In this document: piece after piece, positions 55,591-61,099 of the stretch
Layout of the letters: every line of letters begins with the position of its first letter
Position numbering within the stretch: position 1 is the stretch's first letter
Source: Euglena gracilis
Lineage: Eukaryota; Euglenida; Euglenophyceae; Euglenales
Direction of reading: 5' to 3'
NCBI GenBank assembly: GCA_039621445.1
Contig: CP154955.1
Span: 17,898,691-17,962,690, forward strand
DNA: 64,000 nucleotides
Program-made: the position numbers and the translations under genes
The notes under the pieces: generated by a model
Seen by the model: the letters and a program-made list of their open reading frames with translations, nothing else
Databases searched by the model: none
What the model was told of the DNA's origin: nothing

Positions 55591-57050
55591 CATACCCACA
55601 CCCACACCCACACCCACACCACACCCACACCCACACCCACACCCACACCCACACCCACACCCACACCCACACCCACACCCACACCCACACCCACACCCAC
55701 ACCCACACCCACACCCACACCCACACATAAACACACGCACGCATGCACACACACGCCCGCCCGCCCGCCCGCAAACACACACACACACGCGCGCGCGCGC
55801 GCGCACACACACACACATCACGCACTGCGATGGGAGCTAGAAAAGAGTCCCAGCTGGACAAGGTTTCGACCACAGGCGGTAAGACTGCATCAAGGGCGGC
55901 ATCAAGCATGTTGGGGGACTGTCAGGCGGCGTGGACTTGGGGTGCTGGTGGACTCTGACTGGCACTGGCAACTTATGTGGGATAAATCAGCTGGGCGGAG
56001 TAGGGATATCCTACCCCCCCCCCCTGTCTGAGCACTGGAAAAGGTGGAAAGGTTGGTGGTCCTTTGATACCCCCAAAATAGGCAATGGCCAGGGAAATGC
56101 TATTTAGACAAAGAGAGCAATAATGCGACTGGGAAAAGCCTTTCTGCATCGCCCTAAAAAGGGGGGGTGCTTTGACGCTGGGATTTTTGGGCACAAAACT
56201 GAACAAGAACACCCCCAGAAAATGAAACCTGTGAGGACTCATTCATTAAACTGCGCGAGGAAAACGCTCCCAGGAAAGATGGCCGTTGAAAACAGAAACT
56301 GGGCGTGGGCCAGGGGTGTGGGACAAAGGCGGTGCTGGGCAATGGGGTGGGGGGAGGTCCCCTGGGCGAGAATGGCGCCATCCGCGGAAGCGCTGAAGAG
56401 CCAGTCGCCGTCCGCCGGGTGGCACTGCAGCGCCACCACGGGGGCCGCGTGGCCGCGGAAGGCGCGCGGCCGCACCGGCGGCGGGGCCGTGGTGGGCGGC
56501 TCGGGCCCGGCCGGGGCCGCCGCCTCCGGCGGGTAGTACACGAACACCTCCCCGCCAGGCGGCGCTGGGCCAGGCCATAGGCGGGGGTTGTCCCGAATCG
56601 GCAGCCTCGGCAAGAATGGTAGAAAAATATTATTTTTTTTTGGCGGGGTTTCTGCTCGCCGTTTTTGTACCCACAACTTTCATACAGGTCCACCCCCCTG
56701 TGGGTCTGGGTCTGGCGGGGGGGGGGGAAGAGCAGAGCGTGCAAACCCGCACACACGAAGACGCATTTCTGCACACCCACATCAACACACCCACCACCGC
56801 GGACAATGGGACCCACCACCGCGGACAACGGCGGCTGCAGTGAAGGTTGGGCAGGGGGATGGTTTGGGGGCATTCCTAATTCGAGGAAGGGTTCGAGGCG
56901 GGGTTGTGTTTGTCATCGGGTCAGCGTTGGGGAGAATGAGTTGCCAGAGGGGGTGGCTGAGGGCCGCCTGCCCCCGCCCCACGGTGACGGCCTTGAACCG
57001 GCCGGAGAGGGCCACCAGCCCCGAGGTGCAGGCGACCATCACGGGGGAGG
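35190..57050 (-). CDS. WDR75: WDR75/UTP17 (Nan1) homologue, nucleolar WD40 protein, at least 18 exons
   Basis: Eighteen or so minus-strand exons match WDR75 in order. An early blade ends in SGRFKAVTVG. The next has FRGHAAPVVALQCHPADGDW and a SASADG turn. A later blade carries VHHWHPTPIRVLRYSSDGAL, then GVLATWKPRFNMDRFVLPRL and GN, the diagnostic VLxxW...FLPRLG signature. Then come LPDGRTVAVFGRPNTVAFHN, QPHDGPIVQLAYHDSLDLLA with VKLW, SAVCFSNDPAGSLVLVANQA with VTLW, KLNVHHSSAAFAVLAADRIV, and the C-terminal FVGETHTIPALRSMYEAFAD before a TAA at 35190. WDR75 is a t-UTP subunit of the SSU processome that supports pre-rRNA transcription and early 18S processing in the nucleolus. A zinc-finger exon (54.3 kb) is unusual. 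The true start is uncertain, and at least one exon between 45.1 and 39.2 kb is missing. Exon edges are approximate. Confidence 0.8.
35815..35965 (-). CDS. WDR75 exon: low-complexity linker
   Basis: It encodes RPALPLPPANSSSVLATSAD then VAHEAAPPLAGRPKGASRKP KV, ending at AAG|GTGCCC (possible GT donor). Proline/alanine-rich, it would be the linker between propeller and C-terminal domain. Confidence 0.45.
35975..36300. repeat. (GT)n with TTGTGT interruptions
   Basis: About 325 bases of GT/TTGTGT microsatellite in a WDR75 intron. Confidence 0.97.
36320..36560 (+). repeat. dispersed element copy D (diverged)
   Basis: GTTGAGCTCTGGTCTCTTCA ... GGGAGCAGCACTTACCGCTGG aligns with the head of copies A-C. 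Its hairpin arms changed from GCTCTTA/TAAGAGC to GCTCTGG/TGGGAGC. The later parts GGGGAGCGACTGG and GGGCCCAAACTGGGTGGGAT also match copy A. There is no T-run before the tail hairpin. Confidence 0.5.
37040..37121 (-). CDS. WDR75: WDR75 exon 3' of the 37.1-kb TIR intron
   Basis: It encodes GVAQGHGGRAYYVALDHMGG then LRAYVPR. It matches the region of WDR75 where a solvent strand ends in a LLTFS-type strand. The frame continues to 36879, but coding quality drops after VPR. Confidence 0.65.
37114..37203 (-). mobile_element. 74-bp intron with 12-bp TIRs and 8-bp direct repeat
   Basis: On the plus strand: GCCACGCC (37114-37121), CAAGCACCCATG (37122-37133), 50 bases, CATGGGTGCTTG (37184-37195), GCCACGCC (37196-37203). 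The inverted ends are perfect. Removing the element plus one GCCACGCC joins the two WDR75 exons in frame (VRRLGVAQGHGG). The borders are not GT-AG in either orientation. This has the structure of a transposon-derived intron (introner). Confidence 0.8.
37204..37292 (-). CDS. WDR75: WDR75 exon 5' of the 37.1-kb TIR intron
   Basis: It encodes ASAGAAPAPPCFVSAANVAP then GAVRRLG. It ends at CTGG followed by the direct repeat GGCGTGGC, then the intron's inverted end CAAGCACCCATG. The reading frame continues unchanged after excision into 37040-37121. Confidence 0.65.
37300..38130. other. intron sequence, no exon supported
   Basis: A repetitive G/C-arm element lies at about 37420-37770, with a TGGCACTTTGTGCCA hairpin at 37539-37553 and ATTTTTGG-rich core. 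No exon could be defended. Confidence 0.4.
38120..38500. repeat. cluster of CTATGTCCAATGACC mini-foldback elements
   Basis: CTATGTCCAATGACC (38141-38155) is inverted as GGTCGTTGGACATAG (38180-38194). The right-hand end recurs at about 38232 and twice at 38453-38485, with G-tracts between. Two hairpins of the GGCGCTTTGCGCC type are at 38311 and 38421. Further members are at 49144-49215 and 59785-59850. Confidence 0.65.
39060..39160 (-). CDS. WDR75: WDR75 exon: KLNVHHSSAAFAVLAADRIVEF
   Basis: It encodes KLNVHHSSAAFAVLAADRIV then EFTTDSALQGASLD. It corresponds to the WDR75 strand starting AKLNV. The frame stays open to 38968, so the exon end is uncertain. Confidence 0.6.
39586..40005 (+). mobile_element. 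GGCCGCGG-rich palindromic element, left copy
   Basis: It starts near TGTGCTGTGGGAGGTTGGAT CGAGTTTGGTTGG and continues with (GGCCGCGGCC)n blocks separated by GTGGTTGGAAC spacers. The same start is found inverted at 43590-43630. Every block is a near-perfect palindrome. Translated ORFs (RGRPRPAA repeats) are artefacts. Confidence 0.7.
40012..40090 (+). tRNA. tRNA-like sequence, probably a pseudogene or SINE head
   Basis: AGCAAT and ATTGCT form an acceptor-like stem. TTAGCCGAGTGGTCAAAG resembles an A box of Ser/Leu tRNAs, and GGTTCAAAACC matches a B box. The T stem (GCAGG/CCCAC) pairs poorly and the anticodon loop (between ACTAT and ATAGT) has 10 bases, so it is probably not functional. Confidence 0.3.
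40144..40227 (-). tRNA. tRNA-like sequence, class II (Leu/Ser-like), 84 nt
   Basis: On the minus strand the ends AGAGTGG and CCGCTCT pair over 7 bp (one G-U). CCTGAGTGGTTCAAG is A-box-like. GTGGG TTCGAGC CCCAC is a perfect T arm. A T-run (ATTTTCC...TTTTT) follows as a Pol III terminator. Length fits class II. The anticodon arm is doubtful: ATGCT/GGCGT gives loop GGCAAAA (CAA, Leu) without the conserved T33. It may be a degraded or tRNA-derived copy. Confidence 0.45.
40360..42350. repeat. second satellite, ~24 units of 71-105 bp
   Basis: The unit is GTCGACCTAACCCTATCCCT TTCATTAACAAAATAAACCC, then one to three copies of the 17-base TTTTATCTGCCAACCCC, then TTCTCGGGTGCAA. The basic unit is about 71 bp, growing by 17 for each extra TTTTATCTGCCAACCCC. 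Longer variants recur in blocks, which indicates unequal exchange. Each unit has a telomere-like CCTAACCCTA. Confidence 0.97.
42471..42955. repeat. tandem duplication of a ~310-bp block
   Basis: TACTCCTTCAAATAAC through CAAAATAAAAATAAAAAAAG and GTCACGTGAAATGATGTGAC to ATGTGGGGG occurs at 42471-42650 and again at 42783-42956. Each copy is followed by a G-rich tract. Confidence 0.9.
42640..43240 (+). repeat. GTGGGGG tracts (G-quadruplex-prone)
   Basis: 42645-42780 and 42950-43235 are almost only G with single T or C. They could form stacked G-quadruplexes. ORFs here (all Gly/Trp/Val) are artefacts. Confidence 0.95.
43250..43640 (-). mobile_element. GGCCGCGG-rich palindromic element, right copy (inverse)
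   Basis: The reverse complement of its end (GCTGTGGGAGGTTGGATCGA GTTTGGTTGG) equals the start of the 39586 element. The two copies are inverted around the 40.4-42.35 kb satellite and the tRNA-like sequences. Confidence 0.7.
43855..43990. repeat. (CA)n microsatellite
   Basis: About 130 bases of CA with GCAC and TACA interruptions. Confidence 0.95.
44000..45060. other. intron sequence, no exon supported
   Basis: ORFs on both strands at 44.05-44.45 kb are moderately protein-like, but none shows a recognisable motif or WDR75 similarity. The missing WDR75 segment between the 45.1-kb and 39.1-kb exons should lie between them, and I could not find it. G-rich and T-rich tracts dominate 44.48-44.8 kb. 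Confidence 0.4.
45100..45186 (-). CDS. WDR75: WDR75 exon: VGVAMLRDGRSVVA
   Basis: CCCCAG acceptor, then GEGAVLTQPVEDQPLVGVAM and LRDGRSVVA. It is the penultimate blade strand pair. It ends at GCCAG|GCG with no GT, and the expected next segment (about 20 residues) was not located. Confidence 0.65.
45560..45780. repeat. ~215-bp dispersed repeat copy 3
   Basis: GTGCTTAGACAAGGGG precedes, then GGAGGCCCACTGTTGAACTT, AAAAATCAACAATATCTCAC and GATGACCTCCAAAATGATGG, then GAAAGAACCGG. Same order as copies 1 and 2. Confidence 0.75.
46200..46236. repeat. (TAAAA)n microsatellite
   Basis: Seven or so TAAAA units in a WDR75 intron. Confidence 0.9.
46357..46472 (-). CDS. WDR75: WDR75 exon: AVCFSNDPAG...VTLW blade
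   Basis: It encodes ALRPSAVCFSNDPAGSLVLV then ANQAHVTLWRSDDLTS. It matches the WDR75 CCFSEDGSLLAV...VTIW blade closely. A stray satellite monomer lies 90 bases upstream in the intron. Confidence 0.8.
46565..46740 (+). repeat. single stray monomer of the 162-bp satellite
   Basis: GTTTTTTGGCCTCCCGGACC, GAGCCGAAAATGAGCGTTTT, CCCCGTTTTGGGCC, GGACTTTGGGTC and GTCGAAAAAGTCGAAAAAAT appear in the same order and spacing as in the array 18 kb away. It is slightly diverged and alone in an intron of the WDR75 gene. Confidence 0.85.
47605..47768 (-). CDS. WDR75: WDR75 exon: PHDGPIVQLAYH blade
   Basis: It encodes NTLVHQPHDGPIVQLAYHDS, LDLLATVGRDRRVKLWALRP and TEKGKLWACQRTLTN. It is a complete blade with VKLW and the following strand. 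The frame reaches a TGA at 47585, but WDR75 continues in further exons, so a splice near 47605 is assumed. Confidence 0.8.
47769..48435 (-). other. intron with inverted ends GGGGCACCG/CGGTGCCCC
   Basis: The 667-base intron between two WDR75 exons has no GT-AG border that keeps frame. It starts GGGGCACCG and ends CGGTGCCCC (perfect 9-base inverse), and excision restores PLPC|NTLVHQPHDG in frame. The inside has no exon; it contains T-rich and G-tract sequence. Confidence 0.6.
48436..48587 (-). CDS. WDR75: WDR75 exon: QWMVTF...LRFW blade
   Basis: It encodes AWRAGDGQWMVTFNYTDTQL then AADVFAGVLRFWYAAESATE and RYALAHRPLP. The pattern of a NWLATVE-like strand followed by LRFW fits WDR75. The 3' border lacks GT: the intron begins GGGGCACCG and ends with its inverse, and the join gives HRPLPCNTLVHQPHDG in frame. 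Confidence 0.75.
48600..49600. repeat. intron made of G/C-arm elements with GGCGCTT hairpins
   Basis: Segments of G or C tracts alternate with ATTTTTGG-rich cores carrying hairpins CAGCGCTTTGCACCAGG (48757), CGGCGCTTCGCGACA (48876) and CCGGTGCCTTTGGCGCCGG (49580). A CTATGTCC-family member lies at 49144-49215. No exon seen. Confidence 0.55.
49700..49770 (+). repeat. 70-bp dispersed repeat, copy 3
   Basis: CAGTTGCACTTAGGCTTCTT GTCTATTGATGGCCGGTGCC AACTTCGCTTCTGGCCCAG: about 90% identical to the copies at 9747 and 10296. Confidence 0.8.
49944..50027 (-). CDS. WDR75: WDR75 exon: NYVCQLEGEEP segment
   Basis: It encodes NYVCQLEGEEPVSSKVEHVC FSPVQ. This is the blade start preceding the GDGQWMV segment of the next exon. 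The edges are uncertain; CCCGCGGCCGCC lies directly upstream and no AG fits the exact start. Confidence 0.6.
50310..50530. repeat. G/C-arm element with central hairpin, copy 1
   Basis: The arms are G-rich left and GGGCTCGGCC plus C-rich right. The core is AAAAATGGCTGAAAATCGCG with the hairpin CTTCGGCGCCGAAAAG at 50443. It is related to 50715-50975. Confidence 0.55.
50715..50975. repeat. G/C-arm element with central hairpin, copy 2
   Basis: Same plan as 50310-50530: CCAAACCCACCCAACCCAAC, G-tract, GGGGGACCCACTTTTGG, core with CAGCGCTTTGTGCCGAAAAT, then GGGGGCTCGGCC and C-tracts. Both copies lie between two WDR75 exons. Confidence 0.55.
51076..51210 (-). CDS. WDR75: WDR75 exon: FYDGLTVLPDGRT blade
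   Basis: It encodes ETFYDGLTVLPDGRTVAVFG then RPNTVAFHNPTLGIAVGALT. It aligns with the WDR75 segment ending in a G-x-P-G/N-x-L-x-F-Y/H strand. Confidence 0.75.
51500..51591 (-). CDS. WDR75: WDR75 exon: NQLH strand
   Basis: It encodes LISTEPNQLHTVDALSKRVL then ETRTDLNFS. It fits the WDR75 strand after PRLG where D/N-x-I/L appears. The downstream edge is unresolved, and no GT donor was clear. Confidence 0.65.
51906..52446. mobile_element. TIR element, 19-bp perfect ends
   Basis: CAGGGATGGATGGGAAGCC at 51906-51924 is exactly inverted at 52428-52446. Inside are repeated G-tract/GTGGGTCGGACC/C-tract hairpins on each side of an A/T-rich core with the hairpin CCGGCGCGCAGCGCCGG (52227-52243). It lies in the WDR75 intron, 34 bases from an exon. 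No transposase. Confidence 0.75.
52480..52602 (-). CDS. WDR75: WDR75 exon: VLxxW...PRLG signature
   Basis: It encodes SEGVLATWKPRFNMDRFVLP then RLGNIVAVACDEERFQYLAQ. The VLATW...FVLPRLG stretch is the strongest family marker in the window. It directly follows the LLLS segment of the previous exon. A TIR element (51906-52446) sits just downstream in the intron. Confidence 0.8.
52858..52975 (-). CDS. WDR75: WDR75 exon: HWH segment
   Basis: It encodes DPSRSVHHWHPTPIRVLRYS then SDGALLLS. The HHWHPTPIRVL...LLLS segment is characteristic of WDR75. The exon end and the next exon start share a GGCGGCCGCC sequence that can pair. Confidence 0.75.
53190..53338 (-). CDS. WDR75: WDR75 exon: blade 4
   Basis: It encodes RVRCEQPVTALALDPTSATL then AVGEGSGRLALYRWDPLRPG. 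The pattern VTALALDP...LAVGEGSGRLALYRW is a complete WD40 blade, matching the WDR75 blade before its HWH segment. Confidence 0.75.
53497..53662 (-). CDS. WDR75: WDR75 exon: blade 3
   Basis: It encodes GEAPFTLPALSLFAATGQYA then AVAHGSHVLLCAPFERAEGG. It corresponds to the WDR75 strand set that begins with the CIAFG...VYVAAV element. The splice edge at the 3' side (near GCGCCGCACGGG) was not resolved. Confidence 0.65.
53690..54230. other. WDR75 intron, nothing recognised
   Basis: An A-rich stretch (53735-53825) is followed by unique sequence with AAACCAGTCA/CAGTCAC motifs shared with 49.45-49.8 kb. No exon. Confidence 0.4.
54295..54470 (-). CDS. WDR75 exon with RanBP2-type zinc finger
   Basis: The third minus frame is open: TEKELLLAALDTKAPGAPQP, LFEAQGLAAKWACGLCGHAN and AAHVVQCGRKGCPGPR. 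W-A-C-x2-C-x3-N-x6-C-x4-C matches the RanBP2/NZF zinc-finger pattern, except that the last pair is C-x4-C, not C-x2-C. Such fingers bind ubiquitin, RNA or Ran. It lies between WDR75 exons on the same strand, so it is probably an insertion in a propeller loop absent from typical WDR75. A nested separate gene is possible. Confidence 0.6.
54745..54840. repeat. AATAATACCCCCC foldback
   Basis: CCCAAATAATACCCCCCCGG and its inverse GGGGTATTATT...GGGGGGTATTATTTGGGG lie within 90 bases and form a hairpin-rich segment. Confidence 0.6.
55085..55155. repeat. (GT)n microsatellite
   Basis: About 70 bases of pure GT with two GC steps. Confidence 0.95.
55315..55490 (-). CDS. WDR75: WDR75 exon: blade 2-3 region
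   Basis: It encodes WVSVDEGAFHFSRGPDPKWS then PLTFEVQARYSVDRPVRQAA and VVQRPGTAALHAVLL. The W followed by a new strand, and then an AVVQ...HAVLL strand pair, fit the WDR75 region after the second blade. The GT microsatellite on its downstream side is intronic. Confidence 0.65.
55518..55820. repeat. (CA)n-(GA)n-(CCCACA)n compound microsatellite
   Basis: CA run, then GA run, then about 20 CCCACA units, then CA/CG run to 55820. Low-complexity proteins predicted here are artefacts. Confidence 0.97.
56362..56562 (-). CDS. WDR75: WDR75 exon: WD40 blade with GH and SADG
   Basis: It encodes GGEVFVYYPPEAAAPAGPEP, a proline-rich loop, then RAFRGHAAPVVALQCHPADG and DWLFSASADGAILAQG. This is a textbook WD40 blade and the best match to the second blade of WDR75. 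Confidence 0.75.
56983..57050 (-). CDS. WDR75: WDR75 exon: first visible blade
   Basis: CCCCAG acceptor, then SPVMVACTSGLVALSGRFKA VTVG in one frame. It corresponds to the first propeller strand of WDR75 ahead of the GH...WD blade. The donor is taken as ACC|GTGGGG but is uncertain, and the N-terminal 20-30 residues were not found. Confidence 0.55.
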
Positions 57051-57179
57051 CTGGGGAACGAGGCGGGGTTGGGGATGCTGAGGTCGGGCCAGGATATTGG
57101 GAAATGAGCGTGGACGGCGGGGGGGGGGGGGTTGACCCCCAACGACCTGGGGGGGGGGGAAACCGGCGACCCAAAATCT

Positions 57180-57335
57180 TGCTTCAGGTGATTTCGGGTG
57201 ATTTGATTTATTATCGAATTTCAAGTGTCTATTTCGAATTTCAAGTAATTATTTTCAAACTTCAGGTATTTCTTTTCAAATTTCAAGTACTTTTTTTCCC
57301 TTCAAATTTCAAGTATTTTTTTTTTCAAATTGACA
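57180..57335. repeat. AATTTCAAGTATTT minisatellite
   Basis: Six or seven units of about 25 bases carrying AAATTTCAAGTA. Just downstream is CAGTGCAAAGCACTG (57367-57381), a hairpin of the CGGCGCTTTGCGCCG class. Confidence 0.75.
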
Positions 57336-58274
57336 AAAAACAGATGATAAAAAACACAAATTTTCCAGTGCAAAGCACTGCAGAAGTTTTTTTTTGTTCC
57401 AGGGGGGTCCGGAGGCCCACCTCCCCCGCCCCGGACAGGGAGGGAGGGCTCCCTGCACAAAACACTTAATACCCTGGGGCTGGGGGACGCAAACATTGCC
57501 GGATGGCCGAATGGGGGTCCCTGTCGCTGATACACTGGGTCTGAATGGATCCTCGAAATGCGACGCAGTGAGAAATCGTCAGACAGAAGCCTCCAAATTA
57601 CTTTGGCTTGGCCATTGCATTGATTGACCCAAAAATTTTGCTGCGAACAAAATATACTTTTCTTCAAAAGTATATTTGGTGCAACACGTGTGCATTGAAT
57701 CCAGAAATATAATCTTTGTGATTAATAACCTCAGTGGTGCAAACCTCTTGCAAAATAATGTGAATTATGTACCCAAATCAATTGCCCAATAAAAAAATAT
57801 GTGTATATTTGAAGCCGAAGTGAGTGGGTGGGGGGATGGATGGGTAAGGTGAGGATTGATGGAGGATCATAGGAAAGAAGTGGCACATAGAAAAAAAAGA
57901 TTGATTAATTGTGACGACATGTTCAGGTTCAGAATCAACAACCGGCTAGCAACCAACCTCTACATCAGCGTGCCAACCTCTGAATTGGCTGGCACGACGC
58001 AGCACAGGGGCTGGACACAGAAAGCAAAATATAAACGACCCAAGTAGCTTGGCAATTAATGTGAATGCATACGTTTGAGATTGTGCATTGTGTTTTGTGC
58101 ACAGTCCAGCAGGGAGAATGGGGCGGCATGCCGTGGTTGGCAGACAGCACGCTGCAAAGGTGGTTGGGGCAGCGGACGGCAGTGAGTCGCATGGGGTGCG
58201 CACAGGTGCGTGTGCGCATCAGGGTCGGGGGGGTTGGGGTGTTGGTGGCGGGCCAAGGGTGAGGAGGGCCTCAC

Positions 58275-58460
58275 CTCTTCTCCCGGCCCCGCCACTGCGG
58301 CCGTTCCCCGCAGCGGGCGTGTCGCTGTCCTTCCGCCGGCCCCTCTCGCCGCCTGCCCGGCTGCTGGGGGTCGGCTCGTCCCGCGCCTTGGCGGGGCTGG
58401 GGTCCCTGCGCGAGGCCCGGCGGTCCCGGTCGCCCCCAGGGTCGGGCTCCAGTCCGAGAC
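58275..58460 (-). CDS. candidate charged low-complexity exon
   Basis: The minus frame reads LEPDPGGDRDRRASRRDPSP, AKARDEPTPSSRAGGERGRR and KDSDTPAAGNG. The RD/SR/DP composition is typical of disordered regions in RNA-processing proteins. It lies between the Lys/Glu-rich exon (60.4 kb) and the WDR75 propeller exons on the same strand, so it could be an N-terminal extension of that gene or a separate gene. Edges uncertain. Confidence 0.35.
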
Positions 58461-58484
58461 AGGGTGATGGGGGGTTATTATGCA

Positions 58485-58577
58485 TATATAATATATAAAA
58501 TTACATATAATATAATATATACTATTATATGTAATATTATATATATTATATATTATATATAAATATATAATATACAT
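58485..58577. repeat. (TA)n-rich microsatellite
   Basis: TATATAATAT repeats; the target of the foldback insertion at 58578. Confidence 0.9.
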
Positions 58578-59293
58578 GGCAGCCTCCCACTACACGGCCC
58601 GCGGGTCGTTTTGTACTTCCAAGTGGGGGGGGGTCGTATGGTGGGACCCGGGTCCCACTTTTGGACTTTTGGGTCCCGCGGCGCCGGGAAACCGGGCGGA
58701 TTCCGGGCAACCGTCGGCGGATGCGGGGAGGGTTCCCGCTTAACCCCCCCCCCAAATAACACCCCCCCCCCTCGGGGGCCGATCTCGAGCGCCCAAATAA
58801 CCCCCCCTGTTTTCCTTTGGTTTTCCATGTAAAAATAACACACACCCACCCAAATAACACACCCCCTCTGGGGCCCCAGTTCGGGTGCCCAAACAACACA
58901 CCGGGGGGGGGGGGTTGTTATTTTGTGGGGGGGTTAATTTTCGGAATAGGGTTAGGGTTGGGATGGACGGGCCGAAAATTGGCCAATTTTGGGGACCAAG
59001 TTAGACCAGAAGTTAGGTCCCCCTTTCGGAAGGTATTTGAAAACGCATGTTGGTCTAAATAAAAATGGCCGAATTCGGCCGAAATTCGGCCCAAATTCGT
59101 CTGGAAGGCGGCCTAACTTCTCCCTAACTTCCCAAAAATGGGAGCCCTACGGCCCGCCGGCCGGAACTCTAACCCTATCCCAACCCATAACCCCGACTTT
59201 CTCCGAAAGTGGGACCCAGGTTCCACCATACGACCCCCCCCTGAAATACTAAACGACCCGGGGGCCGTTATAATGGGAGGCTGTCATATACAT
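58570..59293. mobile_element. 708-bp foldback element with ~85-bp TIRs and 8-bp target duplication
   Basis: ATATACAT occurs at 58570-58577 and at 59286-59293. Between them the element starts GGCAGCCTCCCACTACACGG and ends with the inverse of GACAGCCTCCCATTATAACG. The arms continue to pair through GGGTCGTTT, GGGGGGGTCGTATGGTGG and CCCACTTT, roughly 85 bases at about 80% identity. Further in, TAGGGTTAGGGTTGGGAT pairs with CTATCCCAACCCATAACC. No transposase; non-autonomous. Confidence 0.85.
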
Positions 59294-59600
59294 ATACACA
59301 TGCATATGCATATGCATTTACATATGCATATGCATTTGCATATACATACATATTCATATTTACAGACATATTTGTATGCATTGTTTTCCCAGTGTTTGCC
59401 CAAGAAAAAAATGTTTCTGACAACCGATTAGTATATGTACATGTTCATGAACATGAAAATGTAGACGTAGATGTAGATGTATGTGTAGATGTGGACGTAA
59501 AATGTAGATGTAAATATAGATGTAGATGTACATGTACATGTTGATGTACATGTACATGTACATGCACATGTATTTGTATATGTGTATGCACATTCATATG
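59283..59600. repeat. CATATG/TGTACA microsatellites
   Basis: CATATGCATATGCA at 59283-59345 and GTAGATGTACATGTACATG at 59425-59600, alternating purine-pyrimidine. Confidence 0.9.
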
Positions 59601-59784
59601 CACATGTACATGGCAGGGTTTTACTGGTGGGCCTTGGGCAGTTACACAGTTTAATCGACCCACGATCTTCCGCCGACCGGGTTAAACTGAAGGGCCTGGC
59701 ATTGTGGTCGACCCCCAACTTCGCGTCTGTAGTGTCCCAGAGCGCCGTGGCGTTAACGATCCCCCTCCCCCCTCGAAGCCCCCA

Positions 59785-59850
59785 AGGTCCAATGACCGGT
59801 AACCTCTGTCCTCCGACCAGGGGGGGGGGGGTTCGTTGGACATAAGGGAG
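59785..59850 (+). repeat. CTATGTCCAATGACC-family mini-element
   Basis: GGTCCAATGACCGGTAACCT ... G-tract ... TTCGTTGGACATAAGGG; same ends as 38.14 kb. Confidence 0.6.
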
Positions 59851-60397
59851 TAGGATCAGGTTAGGGTTGCAGTTGATCCTCGGAATCGAGGGGTGGTTTT
59901 TACAGTTTTGGCCGTCACAAAGCCTATCCCCACCTGGGGAGAGCACCAGAGAATTGTAGGCAGTGGCACTTTTCTTTTAGGAGGTGGTGGCACCCACCTC
60001 CACGGACGAAGCGCCGGGCATGTCCCTCTCCCCCATTTTGTTCCCCCCGCCTACCCCTCCTTGTCCAACCACACCCCGCCTTGTCGGCAATAAAGGCAAC
60101 AAAAGGGAGGCTGCCCGACCCTGCCCTCCTTTCGCCTCCTCAGAGGGGGAACGCTCCCGCCTCCTTCACCTCCAGGCTACCCATTATTGCTACCCAATGC
60201 TATATATGCAATGCCTTTCGGTTTGATGACGACCGAGATCCTGTGGAGAATGTGGACAATATGGAGAATTGGGTGTGCAAATCATATGCTGGAGATCAGA
60301 AATTGGTGCACACAACCAAGTCTGGTAGGAAGCTGTCAGCCATTGGGGGGGGAGGAAGCAAGGATACAAGAGCAGGTGGGGGGTCGGGTGGCAAAAA

Positions 60398-60757
60398 AAA
60401 GCAGCCTGTCCCCTTCCTGTCCTTGTCCTTCTCACTGTCCTTCTCCTTCTCCTTGTCCTTTTCCTTGTCCTTGTCCTTCTTGTCCCGGTCCCGCTCCTTC
60501 TTGGCCGTGTCCTTCTCCTTGTCCCGGCCCCTCTCACTGCCCCGGTCCTCCCCTTTGGCCTTGTCCTTCTCCCTCTCCTTCTTCTCCCGGTCCTTCCCCT
60601 TCTCAGCCTCCTTCGTCCCCGTCGCTCGCTCCTTCTCCCGCTCCTTCTCCTTCTCTTTCTCCTTCGCCTTGTCCCCACGCCGCTCCTCTTCCTTCTTGTC
60701 CTTAGCACTGCTGCTGCGGCTCATCACACATGGGACGAAACTGGCCGGGAACTTGGA
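60398..60757 (-). CDS. Lys/Glu/Asp/Arg-rich exon
   Basis: TTTTGTGCAG|TCC is a good acceptor. The exon reads SKFPASFVPCVMSRSSSAKD, then KKEEERRGDKAKEKEKEKER and a further 70 residues of KE/KD/RD repeats, ending near ...DKDRKGTG. If ATG 60724-60722 is a start, the protein begins MSRSSSAKDKKEEERR. Such charged helices occur in nucleolar and splicing proteins. It may be the N-terminus of the WDR75 gene, though WDR75 normally lacks this, or a different gene. Confidence 0.5.
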
Positions 60758-60864
60758 CTGCACAAAAGGTATGCTTGTTATGATTCACACTTGTATCCAC
60801 ACTTGTTACCCCCCCCTGGAAACTGTTTCCAAAAAATAAAACCCCATAAAGACGCGGCCGATAC

Positions 60865-60931
60865 CCGACCGAGACCATGATAATTGACGTGACCATGGTC
60901 ATCGAACATCCTGAAGATGTCCAAGAGCTTT
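60865..60931 (-). CDS. EF-hand-like exon
   Basis: TTCTTTCAG acceptor, then RKLLDIFRMFDDHGHVNYHG LGR, then GG|GTATCG donor. The helix-loop-helix pattern LLDIFRMFDDHGHVNYHGL resembles an EF-hand, but the loop is two residues short and lacks the standard acids. GT-AG borders are good. Gene unknown. Confidence 0.45.
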
Positions 60932-61099
60932 CTGAAAGAACCCCGTGGGGGTCCTGTGGGCTGGCTGGAAAAAGGTGCTGATGAACCCCCTCCCAGGCGG
61001 TGAGGGTCAGGGGGTCCAACCGGCTGGAAGCTGGGTCGGCTGATACCTGAAAGCAGGCACAGAAAAGTCAAAATCCAGTTGGGTTAGATCTTAAGCCAA

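Noticed and set aside
58940-59180. Telomere junction or chromosome end
   Set aside because: Only two or three TTAGGG-like units lying inside an inverted-repeat element; sequence continues on both sides.
60390-60720. Plus-strand Ser/Leu/Pro-rich ORFs
   Set aside because: Shadow of the minus-strand Lys/Glu-rich exon, which has an acceptor and a plausible ATG.
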